From positions 1-32,096 of the forward strand of contig WFOA01000099.1 in NCBI GenBank assembly GCA_015488325.1: a stretch of DNA of 32,096 nt, read 5' to 3'. This DNA is from Acidimicrobiia bacterium (lineage in GTDB: Bacteria; Actinomycetota; Acidimicrobiia; Spongiisociales; ZC4RG35). The notes beneath the pieces were generated by a model. That model searched no databases, was not told the origin of the DNA, and saw nothing but the letters and a program-made list of their open reading frames with translations. The translations under genes and the position numbers were made by a program. How positions within the stretch are numbered: position 1 is the first letter of the stretch; the number at the start of each line of letters is the position of its first letter. Of the stretch, positions 23,074 through 30,614 are shown piece after piece.

Positions 23074-24645
23074 CTAGCCGAGGGCCTTGGCCACCAGATA
23101 GCCGGAGCCGCCGCCGAGACCGGGACCGGGGTGGGTGGATGCGCCGATGTGGTAGAGCTGTCTCACCGGGGTTTCGTGGCCTTTGGCGCCGGGGAAGGGT
23201 CGCCACAGGAAGAACTGGTCGACGGTGCACGCCCCCGAATAGGGGTCGCCGCCCACCAGGTTGGGGTTCATCGCCTCCAAGTCGGCGGGGGTGAGCACCT
23301 TGCGGCCGACCACCAGGTCCGAGAATCCAGGCATCGCCTCGTCGAGGCGGCGCTGGATCCGGTCGGCGTAGGCCTCCCCCACCGCCGGGGTCCAGGCGCC
23401 CTCGACGGCGATCTCCCCCGCGGCGTCACCGCGGGGTCGGGACGGCAGCTCCTGGAGTTGGATCCAGACGATCCACTTCCCCTCCGGGGCCCGGGACGGG
23501 TCCACCGCACAGGGTTGACCCACCACCACCGTCGCCCGGCCGGGCAGCAGTCCCCGGTCGGCCTCGTTCATGGCCTGGGACTGGGCGTCCACCGAGTCGC
23601 ACAGGTGGACGATCGCCACGTCGGCGAGGTCGGCGTCGACCCATTCGGGTCGGGCGTCGAGGGCGTAGTGGATCTGCATGTCCGAGCGTCCGTAGCGGTA
23701 CCGGCCGGCGCGTGCCGCCACCTCCTCGGGGAGGGGTACCCCTTCGAGGAGCCGCCCGTAGAGCTGGGTGGGGGTGACGTTGGCCACCACCGCCTTCGTC
23801 GCCCGCAGCTCCTCTCCCCCGACGAGCCGCACCCCGACGGCCCGACCGTCTTCGACGACGACCCGCTCCACCTCCGCGCCGGTCCTCATCTCCCCGCCGC
23901 CACCTTCGACGATGCGACGAAATGCATCGACGATCCGGACGGAGCCTCCCACCACGACCGGCATGCCGCCCATCTCCAAGGCGGCGAGGATCACCTTCGA
24001 CATCACGGCCGAATACGCGTCGTCGGGACGCAGACCGACGTGCAGCATCCACGGCGACACCAGTGCCCTCGCCACCTCCGACGAGAAGGTCCGCTCCAGC
24101 CAGGGTCGGGCAGGCTCGAGACTCTCTCCGACGAACGCCGCCAGCTCCCGGAATCCCCGCTTCCTCCCGTGGGAGAACAGCGTCCGCGCCGCCGACCACG
24201 ACCACAACTCCTGACCCAACAGACCGAACGCCAGCTCGGCGTCACGGGCCAGGAACCGGTCCATCTCGGCTGCGTACCGTTCCCCGTCCCCCTCGCCCGC
24301 AGCCTCGAACCGGGTGACGTTCTCGGCCCGGTCGGTCGTCAACACGAGGGCCCTACCGTCCCCGGTGAGCACCCCCGTCGGTTTCTCGGTGTTGGCGAAC
24401 TCGACGCCGTGAGCCGCCAGATCGTCGGCCAGTTCGCCGTAGGCGGGGCCTCCCATGAACAGCGGGTACCACTGGGAGAGGAGGTCGTGGGTGAAGCCGT
24501 CGAACAGCTCCTCGGTCCGGATGCAGCCGCCCAGCACGTCGTTGCGTTCCAACACCAGCACCCGCCGACCTGCTTTGGTCGCCAACGCGGCGCACACCAG
24601 CGAGTTCATCCCACTGCCGACGACGATGACGTCGTGGTCGGACAT
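23074..24645 (-). CDS. PYROXD2/phytoene-desaturase-like FAD oxidoreductase, copy 1
   Basis: The 523-residue protein has an N-terminal FAD Rossmann site, VIVVGSGMNSL (third glycine replaced by Ser15), an acidic strand end LVLERND, LGGCIRTEE, and the C-terminal HIGASTHPGPGLGGGSGYLV that closes the FAD site. These are hallmarks of the phytoene desaturase/PYROXD2 (amine-oxidase) superfamily, which oxidises or reduces C-C or C-N bonds. The name does not imply carotenoid synthesis; no other carotenoid genes are here. ATG 24645 has AAGGAGG about 5 nt upstream. It ends in TAG. It is the last gene of the minus operon, 34 nt after GntR. A paralogue starts at 30615 on the far side of the operon. Confidence 0.9.
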   Translation of the reverse strand: MSDHDVIVVGSGMNSLVCAALATKAGRRVLVLERNDVLGGCIRTEELFDGFTHDLLSQWYPLFMGGPAYGELADDLAAHGVEFANTEKPTGVLTGDGRALVLTTDRAENVTRFEAAGEGDGERYAAEMDRFLARDAELAFGLLGQELWSWSAARTLFSHGRKRGFRELAAFVGESLEPARPWLERTFSSEVARALVSPWMLHVGLRPDDAYSAVMSKVILAALEMGGMPVVVGGSVRIVDAFRRIVEGGGGEMRTGAEVERVVVEDGRAVGVRLVGGEELRATKAVVANVTPTQLYGRLLEGVPLPEEVAARAGRYRYGRSDMQIHYALDARPEWVDADLADVAIVHLCDSVDAQSQAMNEADRGLLPGRATVVVGQPCAVDPSRAPEGKWIVWIQLQELPSRPRGDAAGEIAVEGAWTPAVGEAYADRIQRRLDEAMPGFSDLVVGRKVLTPADLEAMNPNLVGGDPYSGACTVDQFFLWRPFPGAKGHETPVRQLYHIGASTHPGPGLGGGSGYLVAKALG

Positions 24646-24679
24646 CACACCCTCCTTCGTGCCGTATCGGACCCTCCGT

Positions 24680-25354
24680 TCAGGACCGAGCTTGCTCCAC
24701 CTCCCGAAGCCGTTCGATCGCTGCCTCGAAGGTGTGGCTGAGATGTTCCCGCAGCGCCAGGGCGGCACCTTCGGGATCACCGCGTCGACACAGCTCCACG
24801 ATGCGGCGGTGTTCGGCGATCCGGTCGGCGATGGTGCCCCGCACCGGCAGCGACAGACGCCGGTACCGTTCCGAGTTGTCCCAGAGCATGGGGATGAGGC
24901 GCATCAACCACTTCGACCCCGACGCCTCGTAGATCGCCATGTGCAGCCGGGTGTGGACCTCGAGGGCCTGCTCGGGAGCGACTTCGGCGAGCCGGGCATA
25001 CTCTTCGACGAGCTCCTGGATGCTCCGACAGGTCTCGTCGTCGATCCGCTTGGCGGCTTCCGCCACCGCCATCGCCTCCAGCTCTTGGCGAATGCGGTAG
25101 GTCTCTTCGAGATCCTGGGCGGACATCTCGGCGACGTGTGTGCCCCGGTGGGGGGTCCGGTCCACCAGCCCGCTCCGTTCCAGATACCGCAACGCCTCCC
25201 GGATCGGCACCGAGCTCATCTGGAGACGCTCGACCTGCTCCTGCAGCCGGATCGGACTCCCCGGGGGGAGCACCCCGGTGATGATGTCCCGTTTCAGCTC
25301 GGCGAGGGCGACGTCGGCGAGGGTTCGCGGGCCGTTCCTCCCTTCCAGGGTCAT
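24680..25354 (-). CDS. GntR-family transcriptional regulator, FCD (FadR-type) subfamily
   Basis: The 224-residue protein has an N-terminal winged helix-turn-helix (~15-75: ALAELKRDIITG, QMSSVPIREALRYLE, RGTHVAEM) and a C-terminal FCD ligand domain (~80-220). In the latter the candidate metal or ligand residues are HTRLH (His 133 region), AEHRRIVE and EHLSH. FCD regulators respond to small carboxylic acids and usually repress adjacent genes. It is within the minus operon (SDR upstream by 25 nt, PYROXD2-like downstream by 34 nt), so it probably controls the molybdenum hydroxylase operon and perhaps both intergenic promoters with the TGATAAAGT element. Confidence 0.92.
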   Translation of the reverse strand: MTLEGRNGPRTLADVALAELKRDIITGVLPPGSPIRLQEQVERLQMSSVPIREALRYLERSGLVDRTPHRGTHVAEMSAQDLEETYRIRQELEAMAVAEAAKRIDDETCRSIQELVEEYARLAEVAPEQALEVHTRLHMAIYEASGSKWLMRLIPMLWDNSERYRRLSLPVRGTIADRIAEHRRIVELCRRGDPEGAALALREHLSHTFEAAIERLREVEQARS

Positions 25355-25379
25355 ACCGTCCCCCGGCCTCGCGGCCCGA

Positions 25380-26186
25380 TCACGAACCCGCCTCCATCCG
25401 CGCCAGCAGCTCTTCGAGGGGCTGGCCCATCTGCTCGGGGCCGAGGGCGCTGTAGCCGCCGTCGACCGCCAGGTCGGTCCCGGTGATGAACGACGCCTGG
25501 TCGGAGCACAGGAACACGACGGCGTTCGCCACCTCTTCGGGGTCGCCGATGCGACCGAGCATGTGGAGCGCCCCCCCGATGCGGTCGACGAACGCCCGGT
25601 CGCCGCCGCTCATGTCGCGGATCGGATTGGACCAGGTCCACCCGGGCGAGACGGAGTTCACCCGGATCCCCTTCGGGGCGAGACGGATCGCCTCCACCCG
25701 GGTCAGCTCGGCGATGGCCCCCTTGGTGGTCGAGTACACGAAGAAGAGGGGCTGGGCGACCTTGGCGCTGATCGACGAGAAGTTGACGACGGCGCCTCCG
25801 CCGCGTGCCTCCATATGGGGGGCGACCAGGGCGGTGGCGATGGCCCCGGCCACGACGTTGACGTCGAGGGCTTTCAGCCAGTCCTCCCGGGAGGTCTCCA
25901 GCCCTTCGTCGAGGTAGACGGCCGCCATGTTCACGAGGATGTCGACACCGCCGTAGCGCTCCACGGTGGTGTCCACCAGCCGGGAGAGCTGGGCGTCGTC
26001 GGTCACGTCGGTCTCGAGGAACGTGACACCGTCGCCGAGACGGTCGGCGAGAGCCTGCCCGTCGGCGGCGTTGACGTCGCCCACCGTCACCTTGGCGCCG
26101 GCGCCGTGTAGCGCCTCCACCACCTTCTGGCCGATGAGGGTGGCACCACCGGTGACGATGGCCACCTTGTCCGAAAGGTCACACAT
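25380..26186 (-). CDS. Short-chain dehydrogenase/reductase (SDR)
   Basis: The 268-residue classical SDR has the cofactor motif TGGATLIG (12-19), Asp60 in ETDVTD, NMAA (86-89) in place of NNAG, and the catalytic Ser138, Tyr151 and Lys155 in YSTTKG. A late VSPGW and the terminal GTDLAVDGGYSA complete the family pattern. Asp37 at the end of the second strand (VGDVN) suggests NAD rather than NADP. SDRs oxidise or reduce alcohols and ketones. It lies between the CoxG-like gene (15 nt upstream) and the GntR gene and is probably a step after the hydroxylase. Confidence 0.93.
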   Translation of the reverse strand: MCDLSDKVAIVTGGATLIGQKVVEALHGAGAKVTVGDVNAADGQALADRLGDGVTFLETDVTDDAQLSRLVDTTVERYGGVDILVNMAAVYLDEGLETSREDWLKALDVNVVAGAIATALVAPHMEARGGGAVVNFSSISAKVAQPLFFVYSTTKGAIAELTRVEAIRLAPKGIRVNSVSPGWTWSNPIRDMSGGDRAFVDRIGGALHMLGRIGDPEEVANAVVFLCSDQASFITGTDLAVDGGYSALGPEQMGQPLEELLARMEAGS

Positions 26187-26201
26187 TCCGTCTCCTCCGT
26201 C

Positions 26202-26663
26202 TCAGGACAGCGCTCCGAGCTCCGCCGCCGCGGCGCCGAAGAACTCCTCCAGGATCGTGTCCGCCTTCTTCTGGATCGTGCCGGCCCCCATCGTGGCGAC
26301 CGTCCCGATCACCGAGTAGCGTCCCGACACGACGATCCGTGTCCCGCCGTCGCCGGGTTCGAGCCGCAGCTCCGCCTCCACGTCGATGGTCGAGTTGACC
26401 TGACGGTCGGTCCCGGAGGCGTGGAAGCGTACCCGTTTTCCTTCCTCCAGGTCGGTCACCTCGACGTCGACGTCCGCCTTCAACTTGAAGGGACCGAACC
26501 GGTCGATGAGCACGGTCCGGTACCGGGCCAGGTGCTCGATCTCTTCGACGTCACCGACGATGCTCACCCAGCTCGCCACCTTGTCGACGTCGATGAGCAC
26601 CGGCCAGCAGGCCTCGGGAGCCGCGTCGACGTCGATCTCCCGGGAGAACTCGGCACTCGGCAT
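26202..26663 (-). CDS. SRPBCC/CoxG-like protein
   Basis: The 153-residue protein has the SRPBCC (START-like) helix-grip pattern: EFSREIDVDAAPEACWPVLIDVDKVASWV at the start, a beta-rich middle (VDVEVTDLEEG, VEAELRLEPGDGG) and a long C-terminal helix from VATMGAGTIQKKADTILEEF. CoxG relatives are encoded next to CO-dehydrogenase-type molybdenum hydroxylases and have been linked to membrane anchoring of the enzyme. Its start immediately follows the stop of the large-subunit gene (TGA-ATG with no gap), so it is translated with it. Confidence 0.88.
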   Translation of the reverse strand: MPSAEFSREIDVDAAPEACWPVLIDVDKVASWVSIVGDVEEIEHLARYRTVLIDRFGPFKLKADVDVEVTDLEEGKRVRFHASGTDRQVNSTIDVEAELRLEPGDGGTRIVVSGRYSVIGTVATMGAGTIQKKADTILEEFFGAAAAELGALS

Positions 26664-29126
26664 TCAGGATCCGCCCTTCGCCACGACCTCCACGCCCCGG
26701 CCGGCGCCGAGCCCTTCGCCGTGGAGCAGACGGTAGACCCGTTCGGGCGGGTTGAAGGAGTCGGCGACGATCGGCACGTCGGTCCCGAGGGCGTCCTGGA
26801 TGGCCGAGCAGATGGCGTGCAGCGGTGCCCCGCCGCCTTCCCCCATGCCCTTGGCGCCGGTACCGGTGAACGGTGACGGCGACTCGACCCAGTCGGTTTT
26901 GATGTGGGGCATGTCGGCCGCCGACGGCGCGTGGTAGTAGAGGAAGTTGGCGTTGAGGAGCTGTCCGTCCTCGTCGTAGCGCATCTCCTCCCGCAACGCT
27001 GCGGCGATGCCGTGGGCGGCGGCGCCATGGACCTGGCCTTCGACGATCTGAGGGTTGATCCTGGTGCCGCAGTCGTCCACCGCCGCGTAGTCGAGCACCT
27101 CGACCTTCCCCGTCTCGGTGTCGACCTCCACCACCGCCACGTGGATCTGGGATGCGTAGGTGAGGGTCAGGTTCCCGTACTTCCGATCCGGGTCGGGCGG
27201 GTCGAAGGGCGGGACGTAGACGTGGCGGCAGTTCAGGCTGATCCGCTCGGCCACCTCGGTGGGCAGCTCGGCGTTGTTGGTGTACACCATGTTGGCCAAG
27301 CCGATGAACGGGATCGCCCGCTCCGGGTCGCCGATCACTCGGGCATGACCTTCGGCCAGCTCGATCTCCTCCTCGGAGGCCCCCAGCACGAGGGCTGCGA
27401 GCTCCACCATCTCCGCCTTGAGCTTGTTGGCGGCGCCGATGACGGCGTTGATGCCGGTCACCGCGAACTGGCTGGCGTAGGTCCCCGAGAACCCCACATA
27501 GGAGTTTCGGGCCTGGTCGAACCCGGGGATGACCGTGACCTCTTCCGGGGTGATCCCGAGGATGTCGGCCACCACCTGGGCGGCGGTGGTCTCATGCCCC
27601 TGACCCTGGGGGGTGGTACCGAGAGCGACGCTCACCTCGCCGTACAGGTCGAGTTTGCAGATCGCCGCCTCGCCGTTCCCCGAGAACGGCAGCTCACGGT
27701 TGATGATCCGGGACTGGCCGAAGTTGTTGGTGCCGGAGTCGAGGGTCGAGCCGATCCCGATCCCGATCCGCTTGGTGGTGCCTTCGGCCTCCTTCTGACG
27801 TTCCCGCCACTTCGGGTAGTCGACCAGCTCCAGCGCCTTGTCGAGGGACAGGGGGAGGTTCCCCGAGTCGTACACGCAGCCGTTCGGCGTCTCGTAGGGG
27901 TAGTCCTCGGGCTGGACGTAGTTACGTTTGCGGATCTCGACGGGGTCGAATCCGAGTTCGTGGGCGACGACGTCGACGATCCGCTCCAGCATCCACAGGT
28001 GCTGCATCCGCGAGTACCCCCGGTTGGGCACGGTCGGGCACTTGTTGGTGAGCGACTGGGAGTAGTCGATCCGGAAATGCCGCATCTTGTAGCAGCCGGG
28101 CAGCACCTGGGACCAGATGACCGCGCCGAGGGGCTCGTAGTGCAAGTAGGCCCCGGCGTCGTCGATGGCGCGGGCCTTCACCCCGAGGATGGTCCCGTCC
28201 GCCATGACCGGCACCTCGATGTCGAGGAACCAGCGTTCGTTGCCGTGCCCGCCGTCGAGATGGTGTTCGGTGCGGGTCTCGACCCACTTCACCGGCCTCC
28301 CGGCCTTGCGGGACAACAGCGCCAGCACGCCGGTCTGTTTGTAGAGGTTGATCTTGATCCCGAATCCGCCGCCGATGTCCTGGGAGACGAACTCGAACCG
28401 GTCGATGCCGATCCGGAGGGACGGGGCGATCATCATCGCCCCGAACATGGGCATCTGGTTGTTGGAGATCACCTCGATGGTGTCGGTGCCGCGATCCCAG
28501 TTGACGACCACGCCGAAACATTCGATCGGCGTCGACGAGAACCGGTGGAAATGCAGCTTGTCGATCTTGACGACGTGGTCGGCTTCGGAGAGGGCCCAGT
28601 CGATGTCGCCGTATTCGTAGGTGCCCTGCCACGACACGTTGGTCCCCACCTCGTCGTGGAGGATGGGGGCGTCCGGCTCCTGGGCGGCGATGGCGTCGGT
28701 CACCGGCGGCAGCGGCTCGTACTTCACTTCGACGAGGTCGGCGGCGTCGCGGGCCAGCTCCCGGGTCTCGGCCAGCACCACGGCGACGGGCTCACCCTGG
28801 TAGCGGACCTTGTCGACCGCCATCAGGTACTCGACCATGTTCCCGCCCGGCGGTGGGGCGATCTGGAACAGCGGGTCGGTCATCTCCTTGACCTCTTCGC
28901 CCACCAGCGTGCAGTACACGCCGGTCATGTTCTCCAGCTTCGAGGTGTCGATGGAGACGATCCGGGCGTGGGCGTAGGGTGACCGCACGAAATGGGCGTA
29001 GCCCTGGCGGATCATGCCCCGGTCGTCCACGTAGCGTCCCTGACCGGTGAGGAGGCGCCGGTCCTCCTTCCTCGGGTAGTTCTGGCCGGTCCAACGGGGG
29101 GTCTCGACGCGGGTGGGAGCGGTCAT
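26664..29126 (-). CDS. Molybdenum hydroxylase large subunit (CoxL/xanthine dehydrogenase-like)
   Basis: This 820-residue catalytic subunit binds the molybdopterin cofactor. It has GGGFG (252-256), the SGNGEAAI and GTTPQGQGHETT regions, and the catalytic Glu763 in GMGEGGGAP. The active-site loop reads PNRGYSR (367-373). It therefore has neither the AYxCSFR loop of form I CO dehydrogenase nor the AYRGAGR loop of form II, so it is probably a hydroxylase for an organic substrate, such as an N-heterocycle or aldehyde. ATG 29126 overlaps the small-subunit stop. No maturation genes (CoxDEF) or molybdopterin genes lie in the window. Subunit order is FAD, Fe-S, Mo. Confidence 0.95.
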   Translation of the reverse strand: MTAPTRVETPRWTGQNYPRKEDRRLLTGQGRYVDDRGMIRQGYAHFVRSPYAHARIVSIDTSKLENMTGVYCTLVGEEVKEMTDPLFQIAPPPGGNMVEYLMAVDKVRYQGEPVAVVLAETRELARDAADLVEVKYEPLPPVTDAIAAQEPDAPILHDEVGTNVSWQGTYEYGDIDWALSEADHVVKIDKLHFHRFSSTPIECFGVVVNWDRGTDTIEVISNNQMPMFGAMMIAPSLRIGIDRFEFVSQDIGGGFGIKINLYKQTGVLALLSRKAGRPVKWVETRTEHHLDGGHGNERWFLDIEVPVMADGTILGVKARAIDDAGAYLHYEPLGAVIWSQVLPGCYKMRHFRIDYSQSLTNKCPTVPNRGYSRMQHLWMLERIVDVVAHELGFDPVEIRKRNYVQPEDYPYETPNGCVYDSGNLPLSLDKALELVDYPKWRERQKEAEGTTKRIGIGIGSTLDSGTNNFGQSRIINRELPFSGNGEAAICKLDLYGEVSVALGTTPQGQGHETTAAQVVADILGITPEEVTVIPGFDQARNSYVGFSGTYASQFAVTGINAVIGAANKLKAEMVELAALVLGASEEEIELAEGHARVIGDPERAIPFIGLANMVYTNNAELPTEVAERISLNCRHVYVPPFDPPDPDRKYGNLTLTYASQIHVAVVEVDTETGKVEVLDYAAVDDCGTRINPQIVEGQVHGAAAHGIAAALREEMRYDEDGQLLNANFLYYHAPSAADMPHIKTDWVESPSPFTGTGAKGMGEGGGAPLHAICSAIQDALGTDVPIVADSFNPPERVYRLLHGEGLGAGRGVEVVAKGGS

Positions 29127-29608
29127 GCGCTCGTCTCCTTTCCAGCGGCGGCCGCGACGGCCTCGACGATGTTGACGTAGCCGGTGCACCTGCACAGGTT
29201 GCCCCGCAGTCCTTCACGGATCTCCTCGGGGCTCGGCGACGGGTTCTTCTCCAGCAGATAGGTGGCACTCATCACCATCCCCGACGTGCAGTAGCCGCAC
29301 TGGAGGGCGTGGTGCTCGTGGAACGCCTGCTGGACCGGGGTCATCTCCCCGTCGGCGGCGAGGGCTTCGACCGTCTCGATCGTGGCCCCGTCTGCCTGCA
29401 CGGCCAACATCATGCACGACTTGATGGTGCGACCGTTGTACAGGACCGTGCATGCCCCGCAGTGGCCCGTGTCACATCCGATCTTCGGTCCGGTGAGGTC
29501 CAGGTCGTCCCGCAGGAAGTGGATGAGGAGCCGTCGGGCGGGGACGGTGGCTGCGACGGCCTCGCCGTTGAGGGTGAACTCGATGTCGAAGGTGTCGGAC
29601 CTATCCAC
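29123..29608 (-). CDS. Molybdenum hydroxylase small [2Fe-2S] subunit (CoxS-like)
   Basis: The 161-residue protein binds two [2Fe-2S] clusters. The plant-ferredoxin-type site has Cys45, Cys50, Cys53 and Cys65 (GCDTGHCGACTV, KSC). The alpha-helical site has Cys104, Cys107, Cys139 and Cys141 (QCGYCTSGM, NLCRCTGY). All eight ligands are present and the length matches the family. It passes electrons between the molybdenum centre and FAD. ATG 29608 lies 8 nt inside the end of the FAD-subunit gene, and its stop overlaps the large-subunit ATG. Confidence 0.96.
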   Translation of the reverse strand: MDRSDTFDIEFTLNGEAVAATVPARRLLIHFLRDDLDLTGPKIGCDTGHCGACTVLYNGRTIKSCMMLAVQADGATIETVEALAADGEMTPVQQAFHEHHALQCGYCTSGMVMSATYLLEKNPSPSPEEIREGLRGNLCRCTGYVNIVEAVAAAAGKETSA

Positions 29609-30461
29609 GATGACCTCCTTTCGCCGCAGCCAGCACGGCCCGTTTGGCGACGACGGGGATGACGGCTTTGCGGTACTCCGCGGTGGCGTCGGCGTCGCTG
29701 AGGGGCTCCACCCCGTCGGCGGCCGCAGCCGTCGCTTCGGCGACGGCGGCCTCGGTGACCGCCGTCCCCACCAGGGCGGCTTCGACCTCGGGTCGGCGGG
29801 TCGGGACCGGCAGACATCCGATCACCAGCTTCGCCTCGGCGATCTGGTCGTCCTCGGTGCGGACGACCGCCACCGCCCGAGCCGCCGCCTCGCCGATCTC
29901 CAAGTCCACGTATCCGACGGCGGTGCCGTCGGCGAGAGCCGGGACGGTGATGCTCTTCAGCAGCTCGCCGTCTTCGACGGCCGTGGTGAAAAAGCCGGTG
30001 AAGAACTCTTCGGCGGGGATGTCACGGGCGGCCCCGTCGGGACCCACCACGTGCATGGTCGCCCCGAGGGCGACCATGAGCGGAGGGAAGTTGTTGATCG
30101 GGTCGGCGTGACAGACGTTGCCGCCGATGGTTCCCCGATGCCGCACCTGGGGGTCGACGGTGTCGGCGGCCACCTCGGCGATGGCTCGGGGGTCGCCGCC
30201 CAGCAGATCCGATTCGGCCAACTCGGCGTAGGTGACCCCTGCTCCGATCTCCAGGGTGCCGTCGTCGTGTCGGACGATCCCTTTGAGCTCTTCGAGCCGG
30301 GAGATGTCCACGAGGAGGTCGACGGCGGCGGCACGCATCTTGAGGACGTTGATGAGGCTCTGGCCGCCGGCGAGGGCGCGAGCGTCGGGACTCGAGTTGA
30401 GTGCCTCCACGGCTTCGTCGACGGTGTCGGGTCGGCAGTACTCGACGGGTGCCAAGATCAT
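29601..30461 (-). CDS. Molybdenum hydroxylase FAD-binding medium subunit (CoxM-like)
   Basis: The 286-residue FAD subunit has the FAD-binding AGGQSL (31-36) and the TIGGNVCHADP loop (111-121), which are the two flavin motifs of CoxM-type subunits, followed by the CO-dehydrogenase FAD C-terminal domain (about 170-286). It accepts electrons from the Fe-S subunit and passes them to an acceptor. It is the first gene of the minus-strand operon, with ATG 30461 and a leader of roughly 80 nt from the predicted promoter. Confidence 0.95.
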   Translation of the reverse strand: MILAPVEYCRPDTVDEAVEALNSSPDARALAGGQSLINVLKMRAAAVDLLVDISRLEELKGIVRHDDGTLEIGAGVTYAELAESDLLGGDPRAIAEVAADTVDPQVRHRGTIGGNVCHADPINNFPPLMVALGATMHVVGPDGAARDIPAEEFFTGFFTTAVEDGELLKSITVPALADGTAVGYVDLEIGEAAARAVAVVRTEDDQIAEAKLVIGCLPVPTRRPEVEAALVGTAVTEAAVAEATAAAADGVEPLSDADATAEYRKAVIPVVAKRAVLAAAKGGHRG

Positions 30462-30501
30462 GGTTCCCTCTCCCCGGGCATGGGTCCGTCCCTCCTTCGG
30501 T

Positions 30502-30517
30502 CCGGCCGGACGGCCGG
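30502..30517 (-). promoter_or_regulatory. Perfect hairpin in the leader of the molybdenum hydroxylase operon
   Basis: CCGGCC (30502-30507) pairs with GGCCGG (30512-30517) around the tetranucleotide GGAC, inside the predicted leader of the coxM-like operon. A 10-bp palindrome TCCGGCCGGA (30501-30510) overlaps it, and another palindrome GACCGGTC lies at 30522-30529. The direct repeat CGGTCCGG occurs at 30498-30505 and 30525-30532. Role unknown; could be a binding site or attenuating structure. Confidence 0.35.
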
Positions 30518-30548
30518 CGACGACCGGTCCGGCACACAGCGTTCCTCG

Positions 30549-30557
30549 ACTCTACCA
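30549..30557 (-). promoter_or_regulatory. Candidate extended -10 TGGTAGAGT for the molybdenum hydroxylase operon
   Basis: On the minus strand TGGTAGAGT fits TGnTAnnnT and would start transcription near 30542, about 80 nt before the FAD-subunit ATG. The -35 region at 17 nt spacing is weak (TTTATC) and falls in the TGATAA direct repeat, so a regulator bound there would block the polymerase. Confidence 0.35.
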
Positions 30558-30563
30558 CTCGTT

Positions 30564-30579
30564 TGATAAGTGATAAAGT
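30564..30579 (+). promoter_or_regulatory. Tandem TGATAAG-TGATAAA repeat with candidate extended -10 TGATAAAGT
   Basis: TGATAAG (30564-30570) is followed directly by TGATAAA (30571-30577), and TGATAAAGT (30571-30579) matches an extended -10 for plus-strand transcription toward the gene at 30615. The same 9-mer occurs at 11435-11443. It is an AT-rich island in a GC-rich genome and may be an operator of the local GntR regulator. Sequence-based only. Confidence 0.4.
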
Positions 30580-30614
30580 CGCGTTCGCGGTGCGTGAGAG
30601 GAGGGTGACACGGC

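Noticed and set aside
23074-24645. Carotenoid biosynthesis (phytoene desaturase)
   Set aside because: No phytoene synthase, cyclase or prenyl transferase nearby; sequence features fit the broader PYROXD2-like group.
26904-28982. 692-codon plus-strand frame opposite the molybdenum hydroxylase large subunit
   Set aside because: Antisense shadow; the minus-strand product has full family motifs.
26664-30461. Aerobic CO dehydrogenase operon
   Set aside because: The active-site loop lacks the AYxCSFR motif of form I, and no CoxDEF maturation genes are present.
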